From contig JBAXGN010000002.1 of assembly GCA_037139415.1 (NCBI GenBank), positions 43,439 to 107,438 of the forward strand: DNA of 64,000 nt. The letters run 5' to 3'. How positions within the stretch are numbered: the stretch's first letter is position 1; each line of letters starts with the position of its first letter. The notes beneath the pieces are model-generated. The model was not told where the DNA came from, did no database searches, and saw nothing but the letters and a program-made list of their open reading frames with translations. Positions 38,784-47,092 of the stretch are shown in pieces. This stretch comes from Verrucomicrobiota bacterium. Its GTDB lineage: Bacteria > Verrucomicrobiota > Verrucomicrobiia > Limisphaerales > Fontisphaeraceae. A program made the translations under genes and the position numbers.

Positions 38784-40433
38784 TCAGTGGGCGTCTCTGG
38801 AAAATAACTCAGCTCGCATGGGGATGACTTTTCCTAAATCGAAAATCTGGACATGGTTCAATTGTTGCAAGGCTTTCGTGGTGGCTGGGTCATTCATGCC
38901 GTAGTTGTTCCAGTATTGCACTAACCCATTTGTTCCGACCAGGTCGTTGGTGAGGTCGGAGAGAATCAATAGGGAACAACTGTGTTGGAGTTGCTGGCGT
39001 AGCGCTTCGCACTGCTCCGGCAGGAACTGTTTGCTGCCGGGCTCCAAAAACCAAAACATGGGCTTGGGTTGTTTTAGCCCGAAGTAGTAGGCCCACTTGG
39101 AGCCCATCGGGGCGATGACCATAGGCGAATGGGTCGGGCATGACGCCTTTTGGAAAAGTGTCGCACGAAACCAGCGAAGCTCCTCCGCCTGCTCATCAGT
39201 CAGGCTCAACCACCGGTTTTCATGAAATGCAACCCGATGGAAGGCAAGGGTATTGGCTGGTGCTGGCGGTTTGCCTGTAATGAAGCGAAAGCCTTGTTGC
39301 ATATACCCTTGTTGGTACGTCAGGTGGAAGACGGCGAATAACAAACAGAACCATTTCAATTCGGTGCGCGTCAGCTCCTGACAAGTCGCCGGTAAGATCG
39401 CAAACAGCAAAGCACCATAGTAGTAGTAATGGCAGTTCATGCCCAGATACCCCGAAATATGGGCGAGCAAAAACCAAGTGAAGAAGATGGCCGCCACGGG
39501 GGAAGCAGCGTTGGGCTTGCGCAGTATGTGCCGGACGAACACGAACAGCCCCAAACTGAATCCCAATAGGATGGGGGCCTGTAGGGACAGGAATTCGGGC
39601 AGATTGGTGATTTGCGGAACGCGAGTGCCAGCGACCTGTGAATACCCGTGTTTCACGTATAACGGAAACGCGCTTTGCCAGGCGAGGTGAAGATTGCTGA
39701 GGCTGGCCAGCCACAAACACTGAAGCACGGTGGCAGCGATGATGCAACTGCCCAGGAAAAAATACACCCACAGCCCGCGATTTCTCTCCGCGTTCCGTGA
39801 TCGTATCATGGCGGGAAGGTCGGTCAGAAACAATGCACCCAAGGCCAGGACCGGACTGAAGAATTTAATTAACTGGAGGAGAAAAAGTAACAGACCGAGG
39901 AATATCGCGCGTCGTTTTGATATGGTCACTGCGGATTGGCTCAGGAAGAAGACCGCGCTGACCCCGAGTATTTCCAGATAAAAATAGACCGGAAAGGCGG
40001 CGCTGGTCGGCAGCAGGGGCCAGGCAAACAGTCCAACCATGACTGCCGTAAGCGGCGCCCCGGTTTTTTTCCAGGTCCCCAGGACCAAAAGGAGCCAGGT
40101 TATAAATGCCAGGCCATACTGCACTTGATAATACTCCAGCGGATGGAACTTCACTGGGAGAACCAGGGCGAAGAAATACACGGCTAGAGGTCCGTATGGC
40201 CAAGTGAAATCCCGGTAAGGGCACTCGGCCTGCTGTACCGCGGCGATGGAGTAAAAATAATGCCCATAATCATTGCGCAGGTTGCCGGCGCCACTGAAGT
40301 ATTCCTCATGGCCATGGAATAACGCCCAACCCTGCATCAGCGTTAGCGCCGCGAGAATGACTACCGCAATGGCACCCAACCCCGTAAAGGCGGGGGCACG
40401 ACAGTCTGTGCATTTATTTTCGAGTATGTTCAA
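38784..40433 (-). CDS. Polytopic membrane protein, glycosyltransferase (GT-C) like
   Basis: A 549-aa membrane protein starting at a TTG codon; a later ATG (residue 34) is possible. About ten hydrophobic helices cover residues 20-400, followed by a soluble C-terminal domain of about 140 residues (MVIAPMGSKWAYYFGLKQPK ...). The first extracytoplasmic loop contains acidic-aromatic residues (NDYGHYFYSIAAVQ, YRDFTWPYGPLAVY), the pattern seen in polyprenyl-phosphate-dependent GT-C transferases of the PMT/ArnT class (GT39/GT83). The exact reaction is inference. No partner genes are adjacent; an AEC transporter gene starts 30 bp upstream on the same strand. Confidence 0.7.
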   Translation of the reverse strand: MNILENKCTDCRAPAFTGLGAIAVVILAALTLMQGWALFHGHEEYFSGAGNLRNDYGHYFYSIAAVQQAECPYRDFTWPYGPLAVYFFALVLPVKFHPLEYYQVQYGLAFITWLLLVLGTWKKTGAPLTAVMVGLFAWPLLPTSAAFPVYFYLEILGVSAVFFLSQSAVTISKRRAIFLGLLLFLLQLIKFFSPVLALGALFLTDLPAMIRSRNAERNRGLWVYFFLGSCIIAATVLQCLWLASLSNLHLAWQSAFPLYVKHGYSQVAGTRVPQITNLPEFLSLQAPILLGFSLGLFVFVRHILRKPNAASPVAAIFFTWFLLAHISGYLGMNCHYYYYGALLFAILPATCQELTRTELKWFCLLFAVFHLTYQQGYMQQGFRFITGKPPAPANTLAFHRVAFHENRWLSLTDEQAEELRWFRATLFQKASCPTHSPMVIAPMGSKWAYYFGLKQPKPMFWFLEPGSKQFLPEQCEALRQQLQHSCSLLILSDLTNDLVGTNGLVQYWNNYGMNDPATTKALQQLNHVQIFDLGKVIPMRAELFSRDAH

Positions 40434-40462
40434 GGCACCATGAGGATTCTACCAGCCGCGTT

Positions 40463-41425
40463 TTATCCAAACAACCAAAACACCAGCGGCAAGATGAGCA
40501 CCAGATACAGCGCGGTGTTGGTCACGAACAGCACCGAGGACTCCTGCGGTTTCAGGCCGAACATGTTCGCCACCGCCACGCTGGTGACCGCCGTCGGCAT
40601 GAAGGATTGCACCACATAGACGTTCCAGCGCAGGTCCGCAAAGCCCCAGGGCGTTAGTTGCGTCAACCACGCCAGGCCCAGGCCCGTCACCGCGCCCAAC
40701 CCAAAGCGCACCACGCCCAGCCAGGCAATCATCCGCCATAACGGCAGCACCTTCGAGCCGTGCAACCGCAGCCCAATCGCGAAAAACGCCATCGGCGTGA
40801 AGGTATAAACCATGATGTCCACCAAATGCCAGTCGGCCACGCATTGCGGACGCCGCACCCCGGCGGCGGAGATGAGGATCGCGAGGACGTTGATCGGCAG
40901 GCCGATGGAGCGCCAATCCAACAGGCTGCGCCGCATCAACTCTCCCAGCGTGCCTTGCGGTTGCGCGCTGGCAAAGTGCCGCGCCAGCGGATAGATTAGC
41001 ACCACCACCAGCGGCACAAACACCACAAAGTAAATATTGGCCAGCCCCAACGCCTGTTCCCCGTACAGCAGGTACAGGATGAACGCCCCCATCGTGAAAC
41101 CATTATTGCCCAGTCCGCCCGAGACCGCCAGCAACCCGCGTTCAGCGCGGTCGCGCGTGACCATTGGGGTCAGCGCCAATCCCAGGAACGTCATGACCAC
41201 GACGTGCGTGCAGGCCATGATTGGCAGCATCGCATCACTGGCTTTCAGCGAAGTGCCCCACACGGTGAAAAATCCCACCAGGGGATAACCGAATACCGCC
41301 ACGATCGTCATCAACCATTCGCCCACCCGCTCCTCGATCCAGCGCTTTCGGCGGCAGGCGTAGCCGGCCAGCGTCGTCAAAATAATGACGGCGGCGGTGA
41401 GGATGAATTTCGTGACAATGGGCAT
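40463..41425 (-). CDS. AEC-family transporter (auxin efflux carrier-like permease)
   Basis: A 320-aa inner-membrane protein with about ten hydrophobic helices in two five-helix halves. It starts PIVTKFILTAAVIILTTLAG, has GLGNNGFTMGAFILYLL in helix 4 with the conserved Gly-Asn-Asn-Gly of the family, and ends in a hydrophobic helix (FVTNTALYLVLILPLVFWL). Bacterial members export or import small organic acids or malate-like substrates; the substrate here is unknown. The stop lies 30 bp upstream of the GT-C-like gene and the start 57 bp downstream of the sugar-isomerase-like gene, so these may be cotranscribed. Confidence 0.85.
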   Translation of the reverse strand: MPIVTKFILTAAVIILTTLAGYACRRKRWIEERVGEWLMTIVAVFGYPLVGFFTVWGTSLKASDAMLPIMACTHVVVMTFLGLALTPMVTRDRAERGLLAVSGGLGNNGFTMGAFILYLLYGEQALGLANIYFVVFVPLVVVLIYPLARHFASAQPQGTLGELMRRSLLDWRSIGLPINVLAILISAAGVRRPQCVADWHLVDIMVYTFTPMAFFAIGLRLHGSKVLPLWRMIAWLGVVRFGLGAVTGLGLAWLTQLTPWGFADLRWNVYVVQSFMPTAVTSVAVANMFGLKPQESSVLFVTNTALYLVLILPLVFWLFG

Positions 41426-41482
41426 GTGACCTCGTTATCGCAGCGGCAAAACGGGGTAGGGGACGGCGGCATTCGCCACCGC

Positions 41483-42394
41483 CTAGAGCAACCCTTGATA
41501 CGCCAGCCACAAGGCCCGGTAATATTTCATCACGCGCACTGGATCGGTGGTTTCCGGGATTTCCGCCAGACAATAACCGGTGTAGCCCGTTTCATTCAGG
41601 CCGGTGAGCAATTTGCGGAACGGATAATCCTCCAGCGACAAATCGCGCATGTGTACCGAGACGATCTTGTGCTTGATCAGGTTGAAATTGGCGTCCCAGC
41701 CGTCGCCCTCCAAATCGGTGGGATTGGAATTCCAGCACGCGCCGACATTGGGATGGTTGGCGACATCCAGGATGGTTTTGATGTTCGGCACCAGCGACGT
41801 GCCGCTGCCATGCACTTCCAGCCGGATCATCTGGCCGTGCTCCTTGGCAAATTCGCCCAACTCCTTTAGCGCGGTGCCGATCTGCTCCAGCGTCTTTTCC
41901 TTCGGCACCTCCTTGGGGAAACCGTTCGGGCGCACCTTCACCCCGGACGCTCCGACCTCCTGCGCCAGCACGATATATTCCTTGGTGGCGTCAATATCCT
42001 TGCGCAACTTAGCCGGGTCGGGCGTATGGTAATCATACGTGCCGCCCAACCCCATCAGCTCCACCTTGGAGTTCTGAAACTTCTTTTTCACCTCTGCGCG
42101 TTGCTCCTTGGAGAGCGTGAGTTCCACCCCGTGCTTGTGCTCGGTGCGCAACTCCACGCCGTCGAACTTGGCGGCCTCGCAATTCTTGATGATCATCTCA
42201 ATCTCCCAATCCTTGGCCAGATTATAGGTCACGGTGCCCAACTTCATCTTGGGCTTGCTGGTGAGGAAGCTGGGGGCTTTGACCTTCTCCGCGGCAGACG
42301 CCAGCGCGCCGGTGCTGAACATCCCGGCCGCCAGCGCGGCAGTCTTGACAAATTCCCGGCGATCCATTGCGCGTTTATTCATGGTTGAATTCAT
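41483..42394 (-). CDS. Exported sugar phosphate isomerase/epimerase-like TIM barrel
   Basis: A 303-aa member of the xylose isomerase-like AP2 barrel superfamily. The N-terminus (NKRAMDRREFVKTAALAAGM) carries a twin-arginine-like DRREFVKTAA motif and a hydrophobic stretch, so it is probably exported by Tat. The barrel shows FDGVELRTEHKHGVELTL, a GGTYDYHTPD loop, the substrate/metal Glu region (IRLEVHGSGT), then VGACWNSNPTD and VSVHMRDLSLED for metal-binding His/Asp. I take 42394 as the start; the open frame runs to 42718 without family sequence. Related exported proteins are abundant in Verrucomicrobia and Planctomycetes; the substrate is unknown. Confidence 0.85.
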   Translation of the reverse strand: MNSTMNKRAMDRREFVKTAALAAGMFSTGALASAAEKVKAPSFLTSKPKMKLGTVTYNLAKDWEIEMIIKNCEAAKFDGVELRTEHKHGVELTLSKEQRAEVKKKFQNSKVELMGLGGTYDYHTPDPAKLRKDIDATKEYIVLAQEVGASGVKVRPNGFPKEVPKEKTLEQIGTALKELGEFAKEHGQMIRLEVHGSGTSLVPNIKTILDVANHPNVGACWNSNPTDLEGDGWDANFNLIKHKIVSVHMRDLSLEDYPFRKLLTGLNETGYTGYCLAEIPETTDPVRVMKYYRALWLAYQGLL

Positions 42395-42606
42395 GTGGCC
42401 GGAAAGCCTGAACCCTTTGCCCGAATATTTCCAGCCGAAAGTTATTTCCCGAAATCCGAGGCTCTCAACTCGCAACTTACTTTTTCCCAAAATCGCCGGG
42501 ATCATGCGGACTAGCCAGGCGCTTCGGCCAATCTCAAAGGATTGCGGCATCGAAGCCCAACGGTTGATGGGAAACAGTGAGGCCCCCCAGCAAACGCGTA
42601 CCGCCC

Positions 42607-42714
42607 GTAGCCGCCGACGTGAGTCGGCGCACATTTCGTTTTCGGCCCAATCGGCGGTCACCCCCGCACCAAAGCGCCCTGAGCAGATCAGCGCGGACTC
42701 ACGTCCGCGGCTAC
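42607..42714. repeat. REP doublet (REPIN-like), GTAG heads
   Basis: Two inverted REP units. Left: GTAG at 42607-42610, then a perfect hairpin cgccgac-gtga-gtcggcg (42612-42629). Right, on the opposite strand: cgcggac-tcac-gtccgcg (42692-42709) followed by CTAC (complement of GTAG) at 42711-42714. Both have a 7-bp stem, a 4-nt GTGA loop and a GTAG head at the outer edge, the structure recognised by RAYT (TnpA-REP) transposases. The 62 bp between the stems looks unique. The unit lies in the gap upstream of the isomerase-like gene. Confidence 0.75.
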
Positions 42715-42723
42715 GCAATTGCC

Positions 42724-43062
42724 TTACACACGCCGCAGCGCCTGGACCAGCGCGTTCAGCGTGTTATAAATCGTGCCGGTCTCCCATTGCGTCGGCGGAT
42801 CGCTCACCACGAAATCCATCATGGCCACGCCGTTACTGTTCGCGCTGCTGTTGGCAATGAGCGCGGCGCTGAGGTTGCTTAGCGCCTCGGCCAACTGCGC
42901 GGTGGTGACGGCGTTCGCCTGGAGGGCGGCGACTTGCGCCTCCAGCGCAGCAATACGGGCGCTCTTGTCATCATCCAGGGCCTTGAGGGCGTTGAATTGG
43001 GCGCGCAACTCGGCGGCGTCTATCTCAGTATGTTCGACAGGTTTGGTAGGATCAAAAGCCAT
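42724..43062 (-). CDS. Small coiled-coil protein of unknown function
   Basis: A 112-aa protein. The N-terminus (AFDPTKPVEHTEIDAAELRA) is followed by a heptad-patterned coiled coil (FNALKALDDDKSARIAALEA, and on to about residue 70) and an Ala/Asn-rich middle. It ends in a small globular piece (DPPTQWETGTIYNTLNALVQ). The look is that of a phage-tail or surface-fibre accessory, but there is no phage neighbour. It sits next to the REP doublet and 258 bp from an IS4-type transposase. I cannot assign a role. Confidence 0.65.
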   Translation of the reverse strand: MAFDPTKPVEHTEIDAAELRAQFNALKALDDDKSARIAALEAQVAALQANAVTTAQLAEALSNLSAALIANSSANSNGVAMMDFVVSDPPTQWETGTIYNTLNALVQALRRV

Positions 43063-43278
43063 AGCTGGTTATTGGTTAAGGTTTATTCATTCTTAGTTTC
43101 ACCGGGTACGCGGATGAAGGGTGTAGAAGAATCGGATAAAAACACGTACGACAGGAGCCTTTGCCGCAACGTGGCGGGCGCTTGACGAAGCCCAGCCCCA
43201 ATTAAGTCAGTGAGCGTTCCTCGTTTCCACGACCGCGCCTAGCGGCCACCACCACATCCTTTTCCCACGGTTAAAATA

Positions 43279-44685
43279 TTTAAAAAATACTTTCTGGTAA
43301 GGCTTGACAATTAGCTGGTTATGAAATTTTTTTACACCATGCTAAATGACTCTTTATCAACCGTTTACAACAATTTCGCAAAACCGGCTCTTCAGTGCGT
43401 GGCGGACTGCCCCGCCTTCCGGGTTTGCCCGGAACTTTCCGATTCGGCCTGGGTTTCCCTCGGTCTCCAACGGGCCATCCATGAATCCGCCACGGGGCGT
43501 GCTTTCCTCCAAACCCATGGTGCCGATTTGGAGTCCTGTCCCGACCTCTCTCATTACTTTCATACCCTCAAAAGCGCACGCCGCCTCCGCCTCCTCCAAG
43601 AAGTCAATCAACGTTTTGCTGGCGACCTCAAAGCGGGTTTGCCCGATGAATTGGCGGGATTTCCGCAGTTGGATAACTTTGACGTCTATGCCGGGGACGG
43701 CCACTGGCATCAGGCCGCCAGTCATGAGCCGCGCCTGGATGCGAAGATTTATGCCACGGGACATTTTTACGCGTTGGATTTGCGCCGGCGCACCCTCGCT
43801 CGGTTGGCCACGGCGCAAGGCAAGAAAGAACATGATTTGCACGCCCTCAAACGCCTGACCAAGGCGATGCTGCGCCACTGCGCGCCGGTGGGGCGGCAAG
43901 TGCTTTATGTCTGGGACAAAGCCGTCATCGATTTTCGCTTTTGGGACCAGATCAAAAGCACTTCCGGGATTTATTTCATTAGCCTGGAAAAGGAAAATTC
44001 GGCCTTGGAGGGCATTGAAAACAAAGTCTGGGACCACGCCGATCCGATCAATTATGGCGTCCTCCAAGACGAGCGGGTAAGCAGCAGTGAGGGCGTGCTG
44101 CTGCGCCGCGTAACCTGCCAAGCGCCTGATACCGGGGAGATTCGCGTCTTCCTCACCACGGAGCTGACCCTGCCGCCGGGCCTCATCGCGCATCTTTACC
44201 ATCGGCGCTGGCAGATCGAAAAGGTGTTTGATTGCTTGAAGAACAAACTCAACGAAAAGAAATCCTGGGCCACTTCGCCCACGGCCAAAGCGGCTCAAGC
44301 CGAGTTTTTGTGTCTGACGCACAATTTGATCCGGCGCCTGGAACATGTGTTGGCCAGCCAGGAAGGGGTAATCAATAAACCGGATGGCCAGCGCCACGCC
44401 GAACGGTTAGCCAAGCAAAAGACGGCCACGCTCCAAGCGGGCCGTCGGTGGCCCAGCACGTGGGCGACGCTCAGCCAGCCCGTGCAATACTCCGTCAAAC
44501 TCATCCGCTGGTTACGGGCCTGCTTCCAATCCGGACTTGCCTGGGCCACCGCCTTGCCTCGCCTGCGGGCCTTGTATGCGTCACTTTGAATTGAATTTTA
44601 CCACGCCATTCTACGCGGATATAAAAATCCAAATCGGACTTCCCGTCAAGTGAGAGTTTAAAAAATAATTTATAAATCAGGCTTG
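43279..44685. mobile_element. Insertion sequence carrying the IS4-type transposase (limits uncertain)
   Basis: The limits given are those of a short imperfect direct repeat that brackets the transposase gene: TTTAAAAAATA, 11-12 nt, GGCTTG at 43279-43306 and again at 44657-44685. These may be promoter elements rather than IS edges. The transposase is complete, so the element may still be active. True ends need comparison with another copy. Confidence 0.4.
43321..44589 (+). CDS. IS4-family transposase
   Basis: A 422-aa DDE transposase that appears intact. D126 (YAGDGHWHQAA) and D199 (YVWDKAVIDF) are the catalytic aspartates. The IS4 signature Y-(2)-R-(3)-E-(6)-K is perfect at Y293, R296, E300 and K307 (YHRRWQIEKVFDCLK). 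I could not define terminal inverted repeats or a target duplication by eye. The CDS is preceded by a TTGACA box (43304-43309) only 12 nt before the ATG, so transcription might start within or just ahead of the gene, or the ATG could be further downstream. Confidence 0.9.
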   Translation: MKFFYTMLNDSLSTVYNNFAKPALQCVADCPAFRVCPELSDSAWVSLGLQRAIHESATGRAFLQTHGADLESCPDLSHYFHTLKSARRLRLLQEVNQRFAGDLKAGLPDELAGFPQLDNFDVYAGDGHWHQAASHEPRLDAKIYATGHFYALDLRRRTLARLATAQGKKEHDLHALKRLTKAMLRHCAPVGRQVLYVWDKAVIDFRFWDQIKSTSGIYFISLEKENSALEGIENKVWDHADPINYGVLQDERVSSSEGVLLRRVTCQAPDTGEIRVFLTTELTLPPGLIAHLYHRRWQIEKVFDCLKNKLNEKKSWATSPTAKAAQAEFLCLTHNLIRRLEHVLASQEGVINKPDGQRHAERLAKQKTATLQAGRRWPSTWATLSQPVQYSVKLIRWLRACFQSGLAWATALPRLRALYASL

Positions 44686-44765
44686 CATGGGGTGAGGGGC
44701 TCCGCTACGTTGACACCCGTAAGCCTGAAAGTCACAAAATAAAAAACATTAACCATACATGACTC

Positions 44766-45332
44766 ATGGCCAGATATAACGAAGCGCTTTTCAATTCCGG
44801 GGCGCTCTATAATGAACCACCAAAAATAAAAACCAATATGGAACATAACCTCGTCGAAGGAACCATTAACACCCAGGCCGAAGCCGCGATTAACGCCGCG
44901 TTCGCAACCATCCGCACCAATCTGCCGATGTTGATCCGGCTGACGCCGACGGAGCGGAAACGCCTGCCGCACGTCACGCCCGCCTCGCAAGGCACCCTGG
45001 AACAGATGTCACTGTTCATCACCAATCACCCCACATCCATGAGCGGCGATTTTGATCTGGCCGGATTCAACGCGGACATTGCCCTGCAAGAACCTTGGGC
45101 GCGCATCTTCGCGCAAGTGCTGGCCTTGTACGAGGACATGAACGACACCAACCTGGCGCTGCACGCCGATCTGTACCATTCGCTGCTGCTTGGTTACGCC
45201 GCCGCCAAGGTCGCCAACCGTGATGGCGCCTATGATGCCGAACTGGCCCTCATCAAGGCGTTCTTCGCCCGGCCCCGCCACGCCAAGGCTCCCGCCACAC
45301 CGACCACGCCGCCCACACCACCCACCACCTAA
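44766..45332 (+). CDS. Conserved-looking cytoplasmic protein of unknown function
   Basis: A 188-aa mostly helical protein; I do not recognise the family. It begins ARYNEALFNSGALYNEPPKI, which looks like a structured N-terminal tag, then a helical domain (about 25-165) with TINTQAEAAINAAFATIRTN and LYEDMNDTNLALHADLYHSL. The last 15 residues are a Pro/Thr tail (TPTTPPTPPTT). No signal peptide is seen. An alternative start is the ATG at 44838 (MEHNLVEGT). A strong terminator follows 35 bp after the stop, and the 21-bp repeat array begins 82 bp after it, in the same reading frame. Confidence 0.7.
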   Translation: MARYNEALFNSGALYNEPPKIKTNMEHNLVEGTINTQAEAAINAAFATIRTNLPMLIRLTPTERKRLPHVTPASQGTLEQMSLFITNHPTSMSGDFDLAGFNADIALQEPWARIFAQVLALYEDMNDTNLALHADLYHSLLLGYAAAKVANRDGAYDAELALIKAFFARPRHAKAPATPTTPPTPPTT

Positions 45333-45366
45333 GCGGCCGCGTTGCCTGATTCATATAGCTGACACC

Positions 45367-45400
45367 AAACCGGGCGGGACATACCGCCCGGTTTTGCTTT
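45367..45400 (+). terminator. Intrinsic terminator
   Basis: aaaccgggcgg (45367-45377) pairs with ccgcccggttt (45384-45394) around a 6-nt loop and is followed by tgcttt. It terminates the 44766-45332 gene and separates it from the repeat array. Confidence 0.8.
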
Positions 45401-45413
45401 ACGGCCCCGAAAA

Positions 45414-45707
45414 CCACCCGCCCATCTGCCTAAACTAGCCGTTCATCCGGCAAAATTAGCCGCCCATCCGGGTAAACCAGGCGTTCATCCGCCTAAACTG
45501 GCCGCCCATCCGGGTAAGCTAGGCGCTCATCCGGCCAAACCAGCCGCCCAATCGACTAAATTTGGCGCTCATCCGAGTAAATTTGCCGCCCATCCGGTTA
45601 AATTAGCCAAATCATCACGCTAATTGGTCGAATATCCGGGTAAATTACCCGCCCATCCGGCTAAATTTGGCGGCAATTTTTCAAAATTACGCGCCCATCC
45701 GGCTAAT
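45414..45707. repeat. 21-bp tandem repeat array, 14 units
   Basis: Fourteen contiguous 21-bp units with a consensus close to ttagccgcccatccgggtaaa. Units alternate between a 'gccgcccatcc' and a 'ggcgytcatcc' type, so the higher-order period is 42 bp. Units 10 (45603-45623) and 13 (45666-45686) are the most decayed. Because 21 is a multiple of three, the plus strand reads as a heptapeptide repeat, roughly [L/F]-A-A-H-P-x-K, broken only by TAA at 45621-45623. No credible start codon or ribosome site precedes it, and a terminator lies just upstream, so expression as protein is doubtful. Confidence 0.85.
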
Positions 45708-45827
45708 TTACAGGTACTTACGCAAGAAACGGCCAAAAACATCAAAAACCGGGGATTCCCGGCTTTAATGGCAGGCGTTAAAGTAAGGTTAGAAGGGAAT
45801 AAAAGGGCTGCCACTTGCGGTGCGCAG

Positions 45828-46127
45828 TCACTGTTTTTGGGCATTGGCCAGCAAACGGCGAACTTTGATTAACCAATCCTGAAATGATCCTTCCGCAGGC
45901 AGATAAAAACAGAGAAATTCGTCGAACAAGAAAGAACGCAGTTCCGATTCCGTGAGCTTGAACGACAGGAATTGATCCAATTCCTTGACCACTCGATTCA
46001 GGGTTTCTGGTGGATTGTTTGAGATGAATCGAACAATCACGGCCTCATCAGTAGGATCATCAGCGGTCCAATCCTGATGAAAATAACCACCAAAAAATTG
46101 CACTAGGCTTGGGAATTTTTTGATCAA
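45828..46127 (-). CDS. CdiI-like immunity protein
   Basis: A 99-aa acidic cytoplasmic protein. Its start, FPSLVQFFGGYFHQDW, is the hallmark of a widespread contact-dependent-inhibition immunity family (CdiI_2 type), and the rest (DEAVIVRFISNNPPETLNRV ... FLFDEFLCFYLP) fits the small helical fold. Family role: neutralise a toxin delivered by neighbours. The TTG start overlaps the stop of the upstream lipoprotein gene (TTGA, 46124-46127). It is the last gene of the operon that contains the two RHS-tip proteins. Its cognate toxin is not evident. Confidence 0.7.
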   Translation of the reverse strand: MIKKFPSLVQFFGGYFHQDWTADDPTDEAVIVRFISNNPPETLNRVVKELDQFLSFKLTESELRSFLFDEFLCFYLPAEGSFQDWLIKVRRLLANAQKQ

Positions 46128-46495
46128 TCGGTGGTATAGGTTTGTTTGCCAACCACGAAGTTGTTGGTGTCCACCGACACTTCATAAACAACGTAATCTC
46201 TATGCTTGTTTCGCGGCAGTGAATACACCCAAACATAATGGGCGATCTCGCTGTCCTTTATTTTGCCCGGCTGGATTTTACCAGCATAGTTATCTGCAGC
46301 TTGCAACTTGGGGAATGTGACGTGAGTGTATAAATTCAAAGGTTCTCCCAAAAGTGAGGTTAATTGCGCTGCGGTCATCCCATTGGTGATCGCACCAAAT
46401 GTTTGGGGCCTGAATCCACTTCCATAAACCGTATTATTTTGTTCACAGCTTGTGAGGACAGATGCCGCGACGAATATCAGAACTGGAAATTTCAT
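46124..46495 (-). CDS. BamE/SmpA-like lipoprotein
   Basis: A 123-aa exported lipoprotein: signal peptide FPVLIFVAASVLTSC with lipobox Cys near residue 17. The body has the BamE-like pattern FGAITNGMTAAQLTSLLGEP, then a beta region (HYVWVYSLPRNKHRDYVVYE). The family name suggests an outer-membrane or periplasmic small domain; here it may instead be an adaptor or immunity protein given its neighbours. I start at 46495; a frame to 46525 adds ten residues before the signal peptide. Coupled to the CdiI-like gene by a 4-bp overlap. Confidence 0.75.
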   Translation of the reverse strand: MKFPVLIFVAASVLTSCEQNNTVYGSGFRPQTFGAITNGMTAAQLTSLLGEPLNLYTHVTFPKLQAADNYAGKIQPGKIKDSEIAHYVWVYSLPRNKHRDYVVYEVSVDTNNFVVGKQTYTTD

Positions 46496-46534
46496 ACCCT
46501 CCCCCTGAATGTCATCAATTAACAAACGATTTCA

Positions 46535-47092
46535 TTAGTCCTTTTTGGGGATAGAAAGATGCGCAGCTAAAGCCCCATGAAGGTCTTTTCCACTCGCTGG
46601 CCAGGTAATTCTTTTTATGTTATTAAAGCTATTACTACCAAAGAAGTACGGCCTTTCAAAGACTCTGGTATTTGACAGAGTGCCATCAGCATTGGCTCTA
46701 TCCTTTAACACTATAGCTACCGCCAGATAGAATCGAGTATTAGCTGTATTCCTGTCCGCAGTGAGCAGGCGTTGTATGCGTTCCACAGGCACTTTTTCAA
46801 TGAAGTACCGGCAACCTGCTTCTGCAGCTTGATCGTTTTCTGAAGCAAGAAGAATTTGAGCATATTGCTCTTGGACGTTATGCCATGATATAAATATCCC
46901 TATAAAACAAATAGCTAGTATGCTTCCCGCCAAGACCATGCTGCTCCCAAGAGGTGCCTGCCTTTTGAAGAAACCTACAACCATCCATGTGAATGAGGCA
47001 AAACTTAACAGAACCAGCAGCAGGCACCATTTTGCCAACAAGGATTGGGCAACAAACTCAAGGACTTCAAATGAATCAAGGGGGAGTTCCAT
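46535..47092 (-). CDS. Membrane protein of unknown function in the RHS-tip operon
   Basis: A 185-aa protein with two hydrophobic helices (LLAKWCLLLVLLSFASFTWM and SSMVLAGSILAICFIGIFIS) and a soluble C-terminal domain of about 110 residues (ILLASENDQAAEAGCRYFIE ...). I choose the ATG at 47092, which overlaps the preceding gene by 17 bp; the frame opens at 47212. A membrane-bound immunity protein for the adjacent secreted protein is a plausible inference from order and size, since toxins acting on the envelope usually have such partners, but no family match supports it. Confidence 0.65.
   Translation of the reverse strand: MELPLDSFEVLEFVAQSLLAKWCLLLVLLSFASFTWMVVGFFKRQAPLGSSMVLAGSILAICFIGIFISWHNVQEQYAQILLASENDQAAEAGCRYFIEKVPVERIQRLLTADRNTANTRFYLAVAIVLKDRANADGTLSNTRVFERPYFFGSNSFNNIKRITWPASGKDLHGALAAHLSIPKKD

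Noticed and set aside
43321..45332. Prophage remnant (transposase, coiled-coil and tail-like small proteins)
   Set aside because: No integrase, capsid, terminase or attachment repeat. The coiled-coil protein alone is not enough.
45414..45707. CRISPR array
   Set aside because: Unit length 21 bp without spacers, and gradual variation between units; a simple tandem repeat.
45620..45872. Open frames on both strands through the end of the 21-bp repeat array (plus 45624-45872, minus 45620-45844)
   Set aside because: They exist because the array is in triplet phase and has few stops. They overlap the CdiI-like gene or the array itself, lack a ribosome site, and have no family features.
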